Program-made: the position numbers and the translations under genes
The notes under the pieces: model-generated
The model's input: only the letters and a program-made list of their open reading frames with translations
The model's database searches: none
What the model was told of the DNA's origin: nothing
Assembly: GCF_036647415.1 (NCBI RefSeq)
Contig: NZ_JAVXKG010000004.1
Coordinates: forward strand, 62,001-126,000
Reading direction: 5' to 3'
From: Empedobacter sp036647415
GTDB taxonomy: Bacteria; Bacteroidota; Bacteroidia; Flavobacteriales; Weeksellaceae
Length of the DNA: 64,000 bases
Shown: positions 23,071 to 32,071 of the stretch, piece by piece
How positions within the stretch are numbered: the first letter of the stretch is position 1
Layout: each line of letters begins with the position of its first letter

Positions 23071-24579
23071 ATGAAAGATACTTTGAATAAAAGTCAAATC
23101 TTTATTGCCTCAATTCTGATTATTTTATTAAAATCAGTTTTTTTCTTAACAAAACATATACAAGAAGATGCGCTTATTTCTTGGCGCGTTGCACGAAATA
23201 TTATCGAACATGGTGTATATGGTTACAATGGAGTTGAGAAAATTTCAGCTTCTACAACACATTTGTATGTTTTTGTAGGTGTTATTTTTCAAACAATTTT
23301 TCCTGATAATTCTTTTATTTACCCATTATTGATTTTTAATACGATATTATTAACAATTGGTATTTATTGGCTGGCTAAATTATTTTTTGATAATACGACA
23401 AAAGTTATTTTATTTCTATTATTTGTTAGTTTTTTACCTCCAGTTATCAAAATGTCAATATTAGGAATGGAGTTCGGAATGCTATTTTTCTTTTATATGG
23501 CTTTAATCAAATTTGGTTTTGTAGAGCGTAGAAATTGGGCGTTTCTTTTATTACCTGTTTTGATATTATGGACACGTATAGACACAGTAATATTCCTAGG
23601 TTTATTATTTATATATGATGTAATTCAACAACGTAAATGGAATACAGTTTTTATGTTGGGAGGTATTTTAGCAGTTGTATCTGTCGTTTCATTTAATTGG
23701 TTTTATTTTGGAGAGATTGTAAATAATACAATAACCTCTAAAAAGAATAATTATTCAAGTCCATCTATTATTGAGAGATGGAATGCGTTTAAATTTTTTG
23801 CCCCAAATTATTTTGGAATGGTAAAATTTCCTACATCAATTTATAATTTTTCAACACTAATTCTTTTCATTATTTCTTTGATTAGTTTATTATTTTTGAA
23901 TCGTAAATTGACGGTTGATAAAAGAAAAGTAATTACGTTTTTATTCCTTTTCGGACTTGTAAAATCTATTATTTTTGGCGCTGCAAATTCATGGTTCGAT
24001 TGGTATTATTGGATTCCTCAAATATGTCTTTTTCTGCCAATTATTTTGATTATTTTAGATTCAGAAAAATATAAAATTTTATCAATAGCTTATCTTTTCA
24101 TTTTTGGTTTCCCGTTTACTGCATATCAAGCCGTGCATTCTATTGCAACTGGTCATGGCGAGTGGAATCATGCGCGTAAAATTGGTTTATATTTAGACTC
24201 TATCGAGCCAAATAAAAATAATTATATTTTCTTAGAGCCAGCGGGCTATATTCCTTATTTTTCTAAACTTAAAGTGATAGATTATGTAGGTTTGGTTGAT
24301 AAAAGGTTGACTGACGAAAATATTGCGAAAAATGGACAAGCAGTAGGTTTTTCTAATTTGATAAATAAAGCGAAACCAAAATATATACTTGAAGATCATC
24401 AGCCGATGTTTGAAGGTAAATTAGAGGATAAATCAATTTATCAAGAGTATGAATTGATAAAAGAATTTAAGATTGCAGATGTTACGAAATCTGAGAATAC
24501 TATTTTAGATAAAATCTATAAATTCAAACCATCTGGCCGAGATTTTTATTTGTATAAACGCAAAGATTCTGCTAAATAA
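23071..24579 (+). CDS. GT-C membrane glycosyltransferase, candidate arabinofuranosyltransferase
   Basis: Start ATG 23071 follows a -7 box; longer upstream readings overlap the HAD gene. The 502-residue protein has about ten hydrophobic helices and the GT-C first-loop acidic motif in QEDALISWRVARNIIEHGVYGYNG. That pattern (DDA.I..R.A.N...G.G...N) is shared with AftB-type arabinofuranosyltransferases and other polyprenyl-phosphate sugar transferases. A soluble C-terminal tail has LEPAGYIPYFSKLKVIDYVGLVD, also typical of that group. Such enzymes use lipid-linked donors outside the membrane. Position right after the D-arabinofuranose genes makes it the best candidate user of that donor, but specificity cannot be read from the sequence. 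Confidence 0.72.
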   Translation: MKDTLNKSQIFIASILIILLKSVFFLTKHIQEDALISWRVARNIIEHGVYGYNGVEKISASTTHLYVFVGVIFQTIFPDNSFIYPLLIFNTILLTIGIYWLAKLFFDNTTKVILFLLFVSFLPPVIKMSILGMEFGMLFFFYMALIKFGFVERRNWAFLLLPVLILWTRIDTVIFLGLLFIYDVIQQRKWNTVFMLGGILAVVSVVSFNWFYFGEIVNNTITSKKNNYSSPSIIERWNAFKFFAPNYFGMVKFPTSIYNFSTLILFIISLISLLFLNRKLTVDKRKVITFLFLFGLVKSIIFGAANSWFDWYYWIPQICLFLPIILIILDSEKYKILSIAYLFIFGFPFTAYQAVHSIATGHGEWNHARKIGLYLDSIEPNKNNYIFLEPAGYIPYFSKLKVIDYVGLVDKRLTDENIAKNGQAVGFSNLINKAKPKYILEDHQPMFEGKLEDKSIYQEYELIKEFKIADVTKSENTILDKIYKFKPSGRDFYLYKRKDSAK

Positions 24580-25718
24580 TGGAAGCTAAAAAGAAAATAT
24601 TAATACGTATTGGCTCGCTACGTCATGGCGGTGCCGAAAAAGTATTAGTGACTTTTTTGAAAAATTTATCGCCAGAGAAGTATGAAATTGATTTGTTATT
24701 AAATCTTTATTCGGGTAAGTATTTAAAAGATGTTCCATCTTGGGTTAATATTTATTATTTGAATAAAGGCGAAATGATAACTACAAATCGTCCACAAGAT
24801 ATCCCAGAAAAGACTTTCAGAGTAATTTATCAAAAAATTTTAAAGAAATTTCCCAAATTACTTTACAGGTATATTTTACCAAATAAAAAATACGATATAG
24901 AGTTTGCGGCAATTCATGGAATAAGTGATGAAATTCTTAATTCGCCTATCAAATCTTCCAAAAAAATTGTTTGGATACACAATGATTTATCAAATGTTTC
25001 TGGTTATACAGAAGAAAAATTAAAAAAGTTTTTTGAATTTGATAAAATATTAGTGATTTCTAATAAAATAAACGAATTATTTTTAAGTTTAGCAGATTCT
25101 GAAATAGAAATGCAAAAAATTGCTCGTATTTATAATCCGATTGATGTTAAGGAAATAATAAATTTAGCTAAAAAAACAGCTGAGATTTCTAAAAAAGAAG
25201 GAATTAAAACGTTTGTTTCAATCGGAACAGTTTTTCCACAAAAAGGGTTTGACCGTTTATTGCGAGTTCATCGACGTTTGATTGACGAAGGTTATCAACA
25301 TAATCTTTGGATTGTAGGTGATGGCTATGATTTTCCGAATATTCAAAAATTATTTCACGAATTAAAAGTCGAAGAAACTGCTAAATTAATTGGGTTCAAA
25401 GAGAATCCATATCCCTATTTTGTACAAGCAGATTATTATATTTTATCATCTCGTTACGAAGGTTATCCTACCGTTTTGTTTGAGGCAATGGTTTTGGCAA
25501 AACCTATCATTGCGACTGATGTTTCGGGTGTTCGAGAAATTTTGAACGATGGAGAACTAGGTTATATTATTCCAAACGATGAAGATGATATTTATAATGG
25601 AATGAAATATTTTCTTGAAAATCAACAACAAGCCGAAAATTACACGAAAATTATTCAATCAAAAAGCTTACCTTTTGAATTGAAAAACGCTGTAGAATCA
25701 ATCGAAAAACATTTTTAA
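24579..25718 (+). CDS. Glycosyltransferase, GT4 family (paralogue of first gene)
   Basis: This 379-residue GT-B protein has LIRIGSLRHGGAEKVLVTFLKNL at the start and, in the donor domain, FVSIGTVFPQKGFDRLLRVHRRL, IVGDGYDFPNIQKL and SSRYEGYPTVLFEAMVLAKPII with the conserved glutamates. It shares the LLLNLYSGKYLKDVPS block with the operon's first gene, so the two probably arose by duplication. Its ATG overlaps the previous stop (TAATG). Confidence 0.87.
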   Translation: MEAKKKILIRIGSLRHGGAEKVLVTFLKNLSPEKYEIDLLLNLYSGKYLKDVPSWVNIYYLNKGEMITTNRPQDIPEKTFRVIYQKILKKFPKLLYRYILPNKKYDIEFAAIHGISDEILNSPIKSSKKIVWIHNDLSNVSGYTEEKLKKFFEFDKILVISNKINELFLSLADSEIEMQKIARIYNPIDVKEIINLAKKTAEISKKEGIKTFVSIGTVFPQKGFDRLLRVHRRLIDEGYQHNLWIVGDGYDFPNIQKLFHELKVEETAKLIGFKENPYPYFVQADYYILSSRYEGYPTVLFEAMVLAKPIIATDVSGVREILNDGELGYIIPNDEDDIYNGMKYFLENQQQAENYTKIIQSKSLPFELKNAVESIEKHF

Positions 25719-25727
25719 ATTATTTCT

Positions 25728-26276
25728 ATGAAAACAATTATACAACAAGATTTTTATAGAAATTTTGGTTATTGGACAAATACTCCTTTTCTGAAAGGAT
25801 TTATGAGTCCAGGTTTTCGTTTTATTTACTTTTTGCGTAAAGCTCAAAACTATTCATCAAGACATCCTTTAGGTTTTTTATATCGTTTGTTATTAAGAAG
25901 ATATTCGATAAAATACGGTTATCAAATTTCTGCAAAAACAGAAATAGGAGCTGGTCTATATTTAGGACATTGGGGAACTGTGGTTGTAAATCCGAAATGT
26001 AAAATTGGGAAAAATTGCAACATCGCTCATGGTGTAACTTTAGGACAAACCAATAGAGGGAATAAGCAAGGTTTTCCGGTGTTGAAAAATGATGTTTGGG
26101 TAGGAACTAATGCGGTAATTGTAGGAGGAATTACGATTGGAAATAATGTTCTTATTGCGCCAAATAGTTTTGTGACGGACGATGTTCCTGATAATTCTAT
26201 TGTGACGGGAAATCCGATGACAATTATTCCAAACGAAAATGCAACAGAGAGATATATTAATAATAGAATTGATTAA
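25728..26276 (+). CDS. Hexapeptide-repeat acetyltransferase (serine acetyltransferase-like)
   Basis: This 182-residue protein has a helical N-terminus and a left-handed beta-helix made of hexapeptide repeats (IGAGLYLGHWGTVVVNPKC, IGKNCNIAHGVTLGQ, then VWVGTNAVIVGGITIGNNVLIAPNSFV). This is the CysE/LacA-like group found in polysaccharide loci, where they acetylate sugars or serine. A catalytic His is likely in IGKNCNIAHG. It is shorter than true CysE, so a sugar O- or N-acetyltransferase is more likely here. The next gene follows in the same frame straight after its stop. Confidence 0.8.
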   Translation: MKTIIQQDFYRNFGYWTNTPFLKGFMSPGFRFIYFLRKAQNYSSRHPLGFLYRLLLRRYSIKYGYQISAKTEIGAGLYLGHWGTVVVNPKCKIGKNCNIAHGVTLGQTNRGNKQGFPVLKNDVWVGTNAVIVGGITIGNNVLIAPNSFVTDDVPDNSIVTGNPMTIIPNENATERYINNRID

Positions 26277-27341
26277 TTGAAAACGATACTTTTTATATTG
26301 CCAGACCTTAATCAAGGTGGTGCGGAGCGTGTAATAACAACGCTTTGCAATGAATTGGATCGTACAAAATTTTGTCTGAAATTAGTCTTGTTCAAAAAAG
26401 AAGGATATTATCTGAATCATTTAAAAGATGATGTAGAAATTATAGAGTTAAATATTTCTCGAATACGATATTCTATTTTTAAAATTATTCCATTAATTAA
26501 TAAGTTAAAACCAGATATTGTATTTACTGGTTGGGGAGAAATTTCGGCATTTTTATCACCTTTGATTCCTTTTTTCTCTAAAACAAAGTTTGTAACGCGT
26601 GAAACTAATGTTGTTTCAAAACATGTAACGCGTAAAGAAATCTTATTTTTTTATCGTTTTTATAACAATTTTCATCAGATTATTGCACAAAGTGATGATA
26701 TGAAAAATGATTTGATTGATAATTTCAAAATTCATTCTTCTAAAATAATAAAAATCAATAATCCTGTTGATTTTGAGATGATTAATCGATTAAAAGAAGA
26801 AAATATAGAACAAGGTAATAACACGAGCTATAAAAATATTGTTTCGATTGGAAATCTTTCACAAAGAAAAGGTTTTGATTTATTATTAAACGTTTTTAGT
26901 TATCTGAAAAATGAACCGATTAAATTAACCATTTTTGGAGATGGTCCAGATAAAGAACAATTATTAATTCAAAAGAATGATTTACAATTAGATAATGTTT
27001 CGTTTTTCGGAAAAGTAAATAATCCATTTCCATTTGTAAAACAAGCAGATTTGTTTATTCTGTCCTCAAGATATGAAGGTTTTCCAAATGTTTTGTTAGA
27101 GGCTGGTGCGTGCGGAACGTATAGTTTGGCAAATAATGCGCCTGGAGGTATAAATGAAATTATACAAGAAGGGGTAAATGGAGAAATTTATGATATAAAT
27201 GATACGGAAGGTTTTGCATCAAGAATTAAACAAATTTTGAATAAATCGTATCAAAAAGAACAAATTATAACAAGTATAGAATCAAGATTTAGTAAAAAAG
27301 TTATTATGAATCATTACGAATCATTATTTGAAAAATTGTGA
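26277..27341 (+). CDS. Glycosyltransferase, GT4 family, TTG start
   Basis: This 354-residue GT-B enzyme shows FILPDLNQGGAERVITTLCNEL at the N-terminus and SIGNLSQRKGFDLLLNVF, IFGDGPDKEQL and SSRYEGFPNVLLEAGACG in the donor domain. The start must be the TTG at 26277, which directly follows the TAA of the acetyltransferase in the same frame; no ATG is available before the conserved N-terminal strand. Translation therefore probably depends on termination-reinitiation. It is most like WbnK/WcaL-type transferases of capsule loci. Confidence 0.85.
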   Translation: MKTILFILPDLNQGGAERVITTLCNELDRTKFCLKLVLFKKEGYYLNHLKDDVEIIELNISRIRYSIFKIIPLINKLKPDIVFTGWGEISAFLSPLIPFFSKTKFVTRETNVVSKHVTRKEILFFYRFYNNFHQIIAQSDDMKNDLIDNFKIHSSKIIKINNPVDFEMINRLKEENIEQGNNTSYKNIVSIGNLSQRKGFDLLLNVFSYLKNEPIKLTIFGDGPDKEQLLIQKNDLQLDNVSFFGKVNNPFPFVKQADLFILSSRYEGFPNVLLEAGACGTYSLANNAPGGINEIIQEGVNGEIYDINDTEGFASRIKQILNKSYQKEQIITSIESRFSKKVIMNHYESLFEKL

Positions 27342-28327
27342 ATAATCAACCTAAAATATCAGTAATAGTACCAGTTTATAATACCGAAAAATATCTTTCG
27401 AAGTGTTTAGATTCTATTTTGAATCAAACGTTAAGAGATATTGAAGTGATTATTGTGAATGATGGTTCTACAGATAATTCGCAACAAATTATTGATGATT
27501 TTGCAAAAAGAGATACTCGAATTTCTTTTATTATGAAAAAGAATGGAGGTTTGAGTGATGCAAGAAACGTAGGAATTGAAGCGTCAATAGGTATGTTTTT
27601 AGCTTTTATAGATTCTGATGATTATATTGATCCGATAATGTTCCAAACGATGTTTGATTTAGCTGAAAAGCATCAGTCAGAAATTGTCATGTGCGATTTG
27701 GTAAAAGTTGATGAAAATGGAAATGAGTTTAGAGATTTACGACAATCTCCGCAATTGCCAGATAAAATTATTTTGAAGGAGAATTTTACAATTTTTGGAG
27801 AAATGAGTTGTTTTGCGTGTAATAAAATTTTTAAAAAATCGTTATTTAATCAACATAAATTTAAGAAAGGAATTCATTTTGAGGATATAGAATTGATACC
27901 GAAATTAGTACTCGATTCTACAATTATCTCGAAGATTAATCAACCTTTTTATAAATATTTTGAACGCCAAGATTCTATAACAAAAACACATACGGTAAAA
28001 GGTTTGGATATGTTCTTTGCTGTGGATGCGGTTTCAGATTATTTTAAGTTAAGTAATTACAATACATTTGCCGTAGAATTGGAGAGATTTCAGATTTTAC
28101 AAGGCTATTATTCGTATTTAGCGTATGTTGCTTATGTAAAAGATAAAGTATTGAAGGATGAAATGATTTCGGAATTGAAAAATTTTCTAAAAAAATACAA
28201 TATTTCTAAAAAATCTTTAAAAAACTATAAACGTTTTAAAGAAAACTATTTAAATTCATTATCACCAAAGAAAAAAATATTTTATTACATGTCTTTTATC
28301 AACCTTAATCTCCTAAAAAAAATATAA
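27338..28327 (+). CDS. Glycosyltransferase, GT2 family, GTG start
   Basis: This 329-residue GT-A enzyme has ISVIVPVYNTEKYLSKCLDSILNQTL and the VIIVNDGSTDNS and IDSDDYIDPIMF motifs, the last holding the metal-binding DSDD. The C-terminal half has the FACNKIFKKSLF and FEDIELIPKL segments common in capsule GT2 proteins. It starts at GTG 27338, overlapping the previous stop as GTGA, which indicates coupling. Donor is unknown. Confidence 0.87.
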   Translation: MNNQPKISVIVPVYNTEKYLSKCLDSILNQTLRDIEVIIVNDGSTDNSQQIIDDFAKRDTRISFIMKKNGGLSDARNVGIEASIGMFLAFIDSDDYIDPIMFQTMFDLAEKHQSEIVMCDLVKVDENGNEFRDLRQSPQLPDKIILKENFTIFGEMSCFACNKIFKKSLFNQHKFKKGIHFEDIELIPKLVLDSTIISKINQPFYKYFERQDSITKTHTVKGLDMFFAVDAVSDYFKLSNYNTFAVELERFQILQGYYSYLAYVAYVKDKVLKDEMISELKNFLKKYNISKKSLKNYKRFKENYLNSLSPKKKIFYYMSFINLNLLKKI

Positions 28328-28332
28328 GTTAA

Positions 28333-29451
28333 GTGAGTTTAATCTATCTTTTGATATATGCGTTTCTTATAGTAGCATCTTTTTTGGAATTTTCTAAGAA
28401 AGAAGTTAGTAAACAGTTATACATTATGGTTGTTATCATAATGGCTTTAACTGCAGGCTTAGGATATGCTTTAAGTCCTGATTGGTTGGCTTATTTTAGG
28501 ACATTTAGGATGTTGTCTGATGTGAGTTGGAGTGAGTTTAGTCGATTTGCTGAAATGGCAGGAATGGAAGAAGGATTTTTAGGTTTAAATAAAATTCTTG
28601 TTGATTATGGATTCGATTTTGGAATGTTGACTTTAATTGTAGCTACAACTTCACTAATCCTTAAAACCACAACATTTTATAAATATGGAGGTTTACCATT
28701 TTTAGTTCTTTTCATTTACTCAATGCCAAATTTTTTGTTCGAGGAGCATGTACATATTCGTCAAGGTTTAGCAAATGCGATAGCATTATATTCTATACGA
28801 TATGTTATTGATAGAAATTTGATTAAATTTTTGATTTGTATAGCGATAGGTTATCAATTTCATGAATCTATTATTATTTTTATTTTGGCTTATTGGATTG
28901 CCCCAATGAAGTTTGATGAAAAATTTATTGGTTGGTTAGTGGTATTTGCTATTATAGGCTTTTACACAGGTTTAAACTCTGTAATAGAAGTTATAATGCA
29001 ATACATGCCGATTGGAGGTGATAAATTTGAAGACTATCAAAGTCAATTATATGATCAAGGAGATGGAGTTGCTATTGGTGATTTTGTTAAAATTATATCC
29101 ATCATATCCATTATTGTTTATAATAAATATGCAGTTGATGATAAGTTCTATAATTATTTCAGAAATTTATTTGTTTTTGGTGTCTTGTTATATTTTTTCT
29201 TAGGTAAAGGAATTTTCGGAGTACGTTTGCCTGGTTTTTATTTAGTTTTTCTTGGTTTAACTGTAGGAAGATTAGTTTATTCATTTAACGGAGATAAATT
29301 TAAAAGAAACTTTGTGTATTTAAGCTTTGTATTCTACACTATTTTTCTGATTTTTTGGTTTCAAATAAAACAGGGACATAAATCAAATTTTGGAAATTAT
29401 CGTACTATTTTTAATCAAGAAGCAGTTTACGGATTATGGAGATGGGATTAG
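28333..29451 (+). CDS. EpsG-family (Wzy-like) polysaccharide polymerase
   Basis: This 372-residue integral membrane protein has ten or more hydrophobic segments and an extracellular loop with the EpsG-type features: GYALSPDWLAYFRTF near 35-50 and the HIRQGLANAIALYSI helix near 139-153. Proteins of this family act as polymerases that join lipid-linked repeat units at the outer face of the inner membrane. A GTG at 28333 serves as start. It is the only polymerase candidate in the locus, and the next glycosyltransferase overlaps its end by 16 bases. Confidence 0.83.
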   Translation: MSLIYLLIYAFLIVASFLEFSKKEVSKQLYIMVVIIMALTAGLGYALSPDWLAYFRTFRMLSDVSWSEFSRFAEMAGMEEGFLGLNKILVDYGFDFGMLTLIVATTSLILKTTTFYKYGGLPFLVLFIYSMPNFLFEEHVHIRQGLANAIALYSIRYVIDRNLIKFLICIAIGYQFHESIIIFILAYWIAPMKFDEKFIGWLVVFAIIGFYTGLNSVIEVIMQYMPIGGDKFEDYQSQLYDQGDGVAIGDFVKIISIISIIVYNKYAVDDKFYNYFRNLFVFGVLLYFFLGKGIFGVRLPGFYLVFLGLTVGRLVYSFNGDKFKRNFVYLSFVFYTIFLIFWFQIKQGHKSNFGNYRTIFNQEAVYGLWRWD

Positions 29452-30188
29452 TTTCAATAATTACACCTTGCTATAATTCGGAGAAGTTTATAGCCGAAAC
29501 ATATCAATCAATAAGAAATCAGATATACACAAATTGGGAATGGATTATTGTAGACGATGCGTCTATAGATAAATCAGTAGAAATTATTAAATCTTTCAAT
29601 GATGATAGAGTTAAATTACTTGAACAAAAAGTAAATAAAGGTGCTTCAGAAGCTCGTAATAAAGGATTGAATTTGGCAAATGGCCGTTTCGTAACTTTTA
29701 TTGATAGTGATGATTTATGGTTACCAAATTTTTTAGAGAAAACAATTAATTATCTAGCTAATACAAAAGAAGAATTAGTTTATACAAGTTATAAAAGAGT
29801 AGATGAAGATTTACAACCATTGTTAACCGATTTTATAGCGATAGATTATATTGATAGAAATAGAATATTGTATAATTGCCCAATACCTATGTTAACATCT
29901 GTTTATGATACTGAAAGAATAGGTAAAATTACATTTCCAGAAGTAGAATTAAGAGAAGATCATGCGATGTGGATCGATTTATTGCAAAAAGTGAGATACG
30001 CAAGAGCTATTAAAGAAACATTAGCAATTTATAGAATTCGAAATAATTCTGTATCAAGAAATAAATTGAAAATTGCGCTAAAACAATATGAGGTTTATCG
30101 AAAATATCTTAAAATGAATTTTTTAAAATCCTCATATTACACATTTTTTTGGGCGTTAAATGGAATGAAAAAATATGGAAAACTTTAG
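29436..30188 (+). CDS. Glycosyltransferase, GT2 family
   Basis: This 250-residue GT-A protein has VSIITPCYNSEKFIAETYQSI, WIIVDDASIDKS and IDSDDLWLPNFL, the nucleotide and metal sites, followed by a short acceptor part with EDHAMWIDLL, typical of small capsule GT2 enzymes. Two in-frame ATG codons (29436 and 29442) are possible starts. It overlaps the EpsG gene and is overlapped for 14 bases by the next gene. Confidence 0.85.
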   Translation: MEMGLVSIITPCYNSEKFIAETYQSIRNQIYTNWEWIIVDDASIDKSVEIIKSFNDDRVKLLEQKVNKGASEARNKGLNLANGRFVTFIDSDDLWLPNFLEKTINYLANTKEELVYTSYKRVDEDLQPLLTDFIAIDYIDRNRILYNCPIPMLTSVYDTERIGKITFPEVELREDHAMWIDLLQKVRYARAIKETLAIYRIRNNSVSRNKLKIALKQYEVYRKYLKMNFLKSSYYTFFWALNGMKKYGKL

Positions 30189-31275
30189 AATATTAGATTA
30201 TTTATATAGTTTAGATATTTCTCCAATCTATATAAATATGATTGGTGCATATTTTGTAGGATTAATACTAACATTAATTTCTATCCCTAAAATAATCAGG
30301 ATATCTTATAAAAAACAATTAATGGATGTGCCAGGAGAAAGAAGCTCGCACATAGATAAAGTACCAACTTTGGGGGGAGTTGCTTTGTTTTTTGGTATTG
30401 TAGTATCAACCTCTATTTTTGCAACGGACTTAGGTGTTAATTATTCATTTTTCCTTTCTGCAATTACTATTTTATTTTTTATAGGTTTAATGGATGATTT
30501 GTTAGTTGTAGCACCAGATAAAAAACTATATGGACAGTTAATAAGTACAATTTTAATAATTTTTGGATCAGGAATAATGATTAATTCATTTTCTGGACTT
30601 TTTGGGATATATGAGATACCATATTGGGTGGGTGTTATTCTAACATTATTTGTATTTGTAGTATTAATAAATGCCTATAACTTAATCGATGGGTTAGATG
30701 GTTTAGCATCAGGATTAGGTATTGTAATATCTCTTTGTTTTCTTTATATTTTTTATCGAATATTTGACTTCGGTATTGGTATTTTAGCAATAAGTACAAT
30801 AGCTGTATTAATGGGGTTTTTACGATATAATCTCTCAAATAAATTTAAAATTTTTATGGGAGATACAGGTTCTATGGTTATTGGTTTTATTTTAACCTTT
30901 ATGGCTGTACGCTTTTTATATGTAAGTGAAAATTCTAATTTAGGTATAAAAACAGGTCCTGTCTTATTACTTTTTATTTTTGTCATACCAGTATTAGACA
31001 CAATTACTGTTTTCACAATTCGTATACTTAAAGGCAAACATCCTCTAAGACCAGATAAGAATCATTTACATCATCAAGTATTAAAATTAGGATTTAATCA
31101 TTTACAAACTTCTATGTTTTTAGTATTGATTAATATAATCTTTGTTTTTGTAGCTTATTATTTTAGAAATTTAGAAATTAATAAACTATTTTTGATATTC
31201 GTCATATTATCATTTAGTTTTGTATTTTCGCTTAGATATATTGTCAATAAAAAACTTAAAAATAAAATACAATAA
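30175..31275 (+). CDS. WecA/MraY-family polyprenyl-phosphate sugar-1-phosphate transferase
   Basis: This 366-residue membrane protein with about ten helices belongs to the PNPT superfamily, which starts glycan synthesis by moving HexNAc-1-phosphate from UDP-sugar to undecaprenyl phosphate. Motifs are DVPGERSSHIDKVPTLGG, GLMDDLLVVAPDKKL (DDxxD-like), NAYNLIDGLDGLASGL and FMGDTGSM. The C-terminal HPLRPDKNHLHHQ is the histidine motif of WecA-type, not MraY-type, enzymes. The operon also carries a sugar transferase of the unrelated WcaJ type at its end, so two priming enzymes are present. Confidence 0.9.
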   Translation: MENFRILDYLYSLDISPIYINMIGAYFVGLILTLISIPKIIRISYKKQLMDVPGERSSHIDKVPTLGGVALFFGIVVSTSIFATDLGVNYSFFLSAITILFFIGLMDDLLVVAPDKKLYGQLISTILIIFGSGIMINSFSGLFGIYEIPYWVGVILTLFVFVVLINAYNLIDGLDGLASGLGIVISLCFLYIFYRIFDFGIGILAISTIAVLMGFLRYNLSNKFKIFMGDTGSMVIGFILTFMAVRFLYVSENSNLGIKTGPVLLLFIFVIPVLDTITVFTIRILKGKHPLRPDKNHLHHQVLKLGFNHLQTSMFLVLINIIFVFVAYYFRNLEINKLFLIFVILSFSFVFSLRYIVNKKLKNKIQ

Positions 31276-31283
31276 TATAAAAT

Positions 31284-32069
31284 ATGCATAACTTAAAATC
31301 AACTTTAACCAAAACTTTATTTTTTTTAGTGATTCTGAATTTATTTTCATGTATCTCTTTAAAAGATGTACAACTTATTCAACCTGATCAAAATCTAAAA
31401 TTAGATAGTAAAGGAAAAATTGCTTTTAATAAACCTGAATACAGAATCCAAAAGGATGATCAGATTTTGATTAATGTTTCTTCTGTAGCTGGTGCATCTA
31501 TGGGAATTTTAAGCGATTTTATTTCTGGAGGTAATAGTACTGACGGAGGAAATAGCGTATATGTTCGCGAAGATGGAAATATAGAATTGCCTCGTATAGG
31601 AAAAATAAAACTAGAAGGTCTTACACTTGAAGAGGCTAGAAGTGCGGTTCAAAAAGAGTTTTATAAAATATATGACGAAAAAGGAACATATATTGACGTA
31701 AATATTGCAGGAACAGAATATACAATTATAGGTGAAGCTGGACAAGGTGTTTTTCGTGCTCCAAAGAAAAATATTACTTTATTAGATGCTTTCGCTCAGT
31801 CGGGATCAAATAATATTTATGCAGACCTAAAAAATGTAAGAATTATTAGAACTGATGTTGATGGAACAAAACAAGTTTATGTAGATTTAACAAAAGAATC
31901 GATCATGAATTCTGAATATTATTGGGTACAAAACAATGATATTATAGTTGTAAATCCTCGTAAAGAAAAAGTATGGGGTGTTGGTTTAAATCCTTTAACA
32001 GTTGTTACTACAGTTATGGGAGCAATTGCTACAATTTTAGGTGTATACTTATTTTTTGATAATATTTAA
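31284..32069 (+). CDS. Polysaccharide export lipoprotein (Wza-like)
   Basis: This 261-residue outer-membrane export protein has a signal peptide ending in LNLFSCISL, with the lipobox cysteine near residue 23. A poly_export/PES domain (YRIQKDDQILINVSS) and an SLBB domain (YTIIGEAGQGVFRAPKKNITLLDAFAQ) follow, with a hydrophobic C-terminal helix near the end (PLTVVTTVMGAIATILGVYLFF) likely to insert in the outer membrane. It would form the exit channel for the polymer together with the Wzc-like kinase encoded two bases downstream. Confidence 0.92.
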   Translation: MHNLKSTLTKTLFFLVILNLFSCISLKDVQLIQPDQNLKLDSKGKIAFNKPEYRIQKDDQILINVSSVAGASMGILSDFISGGNSTDGGNSVYVREDGNIELPRIGKIKLEGLTLEEARSAVQKEFYKIYDEKGTYIDVNIAGTEYTIIGEAGQGVFRAPKKNITLLDAFAQSGSNNIYADLKNVRIIRTDVDGTKQVYVDLTKESIMNSEYYWVQNNDIIVVNPRKEKVWGVGLNPLTVVTTVMGAIATILGVYLFFDNI

Positions 32070-32071
32070 TA

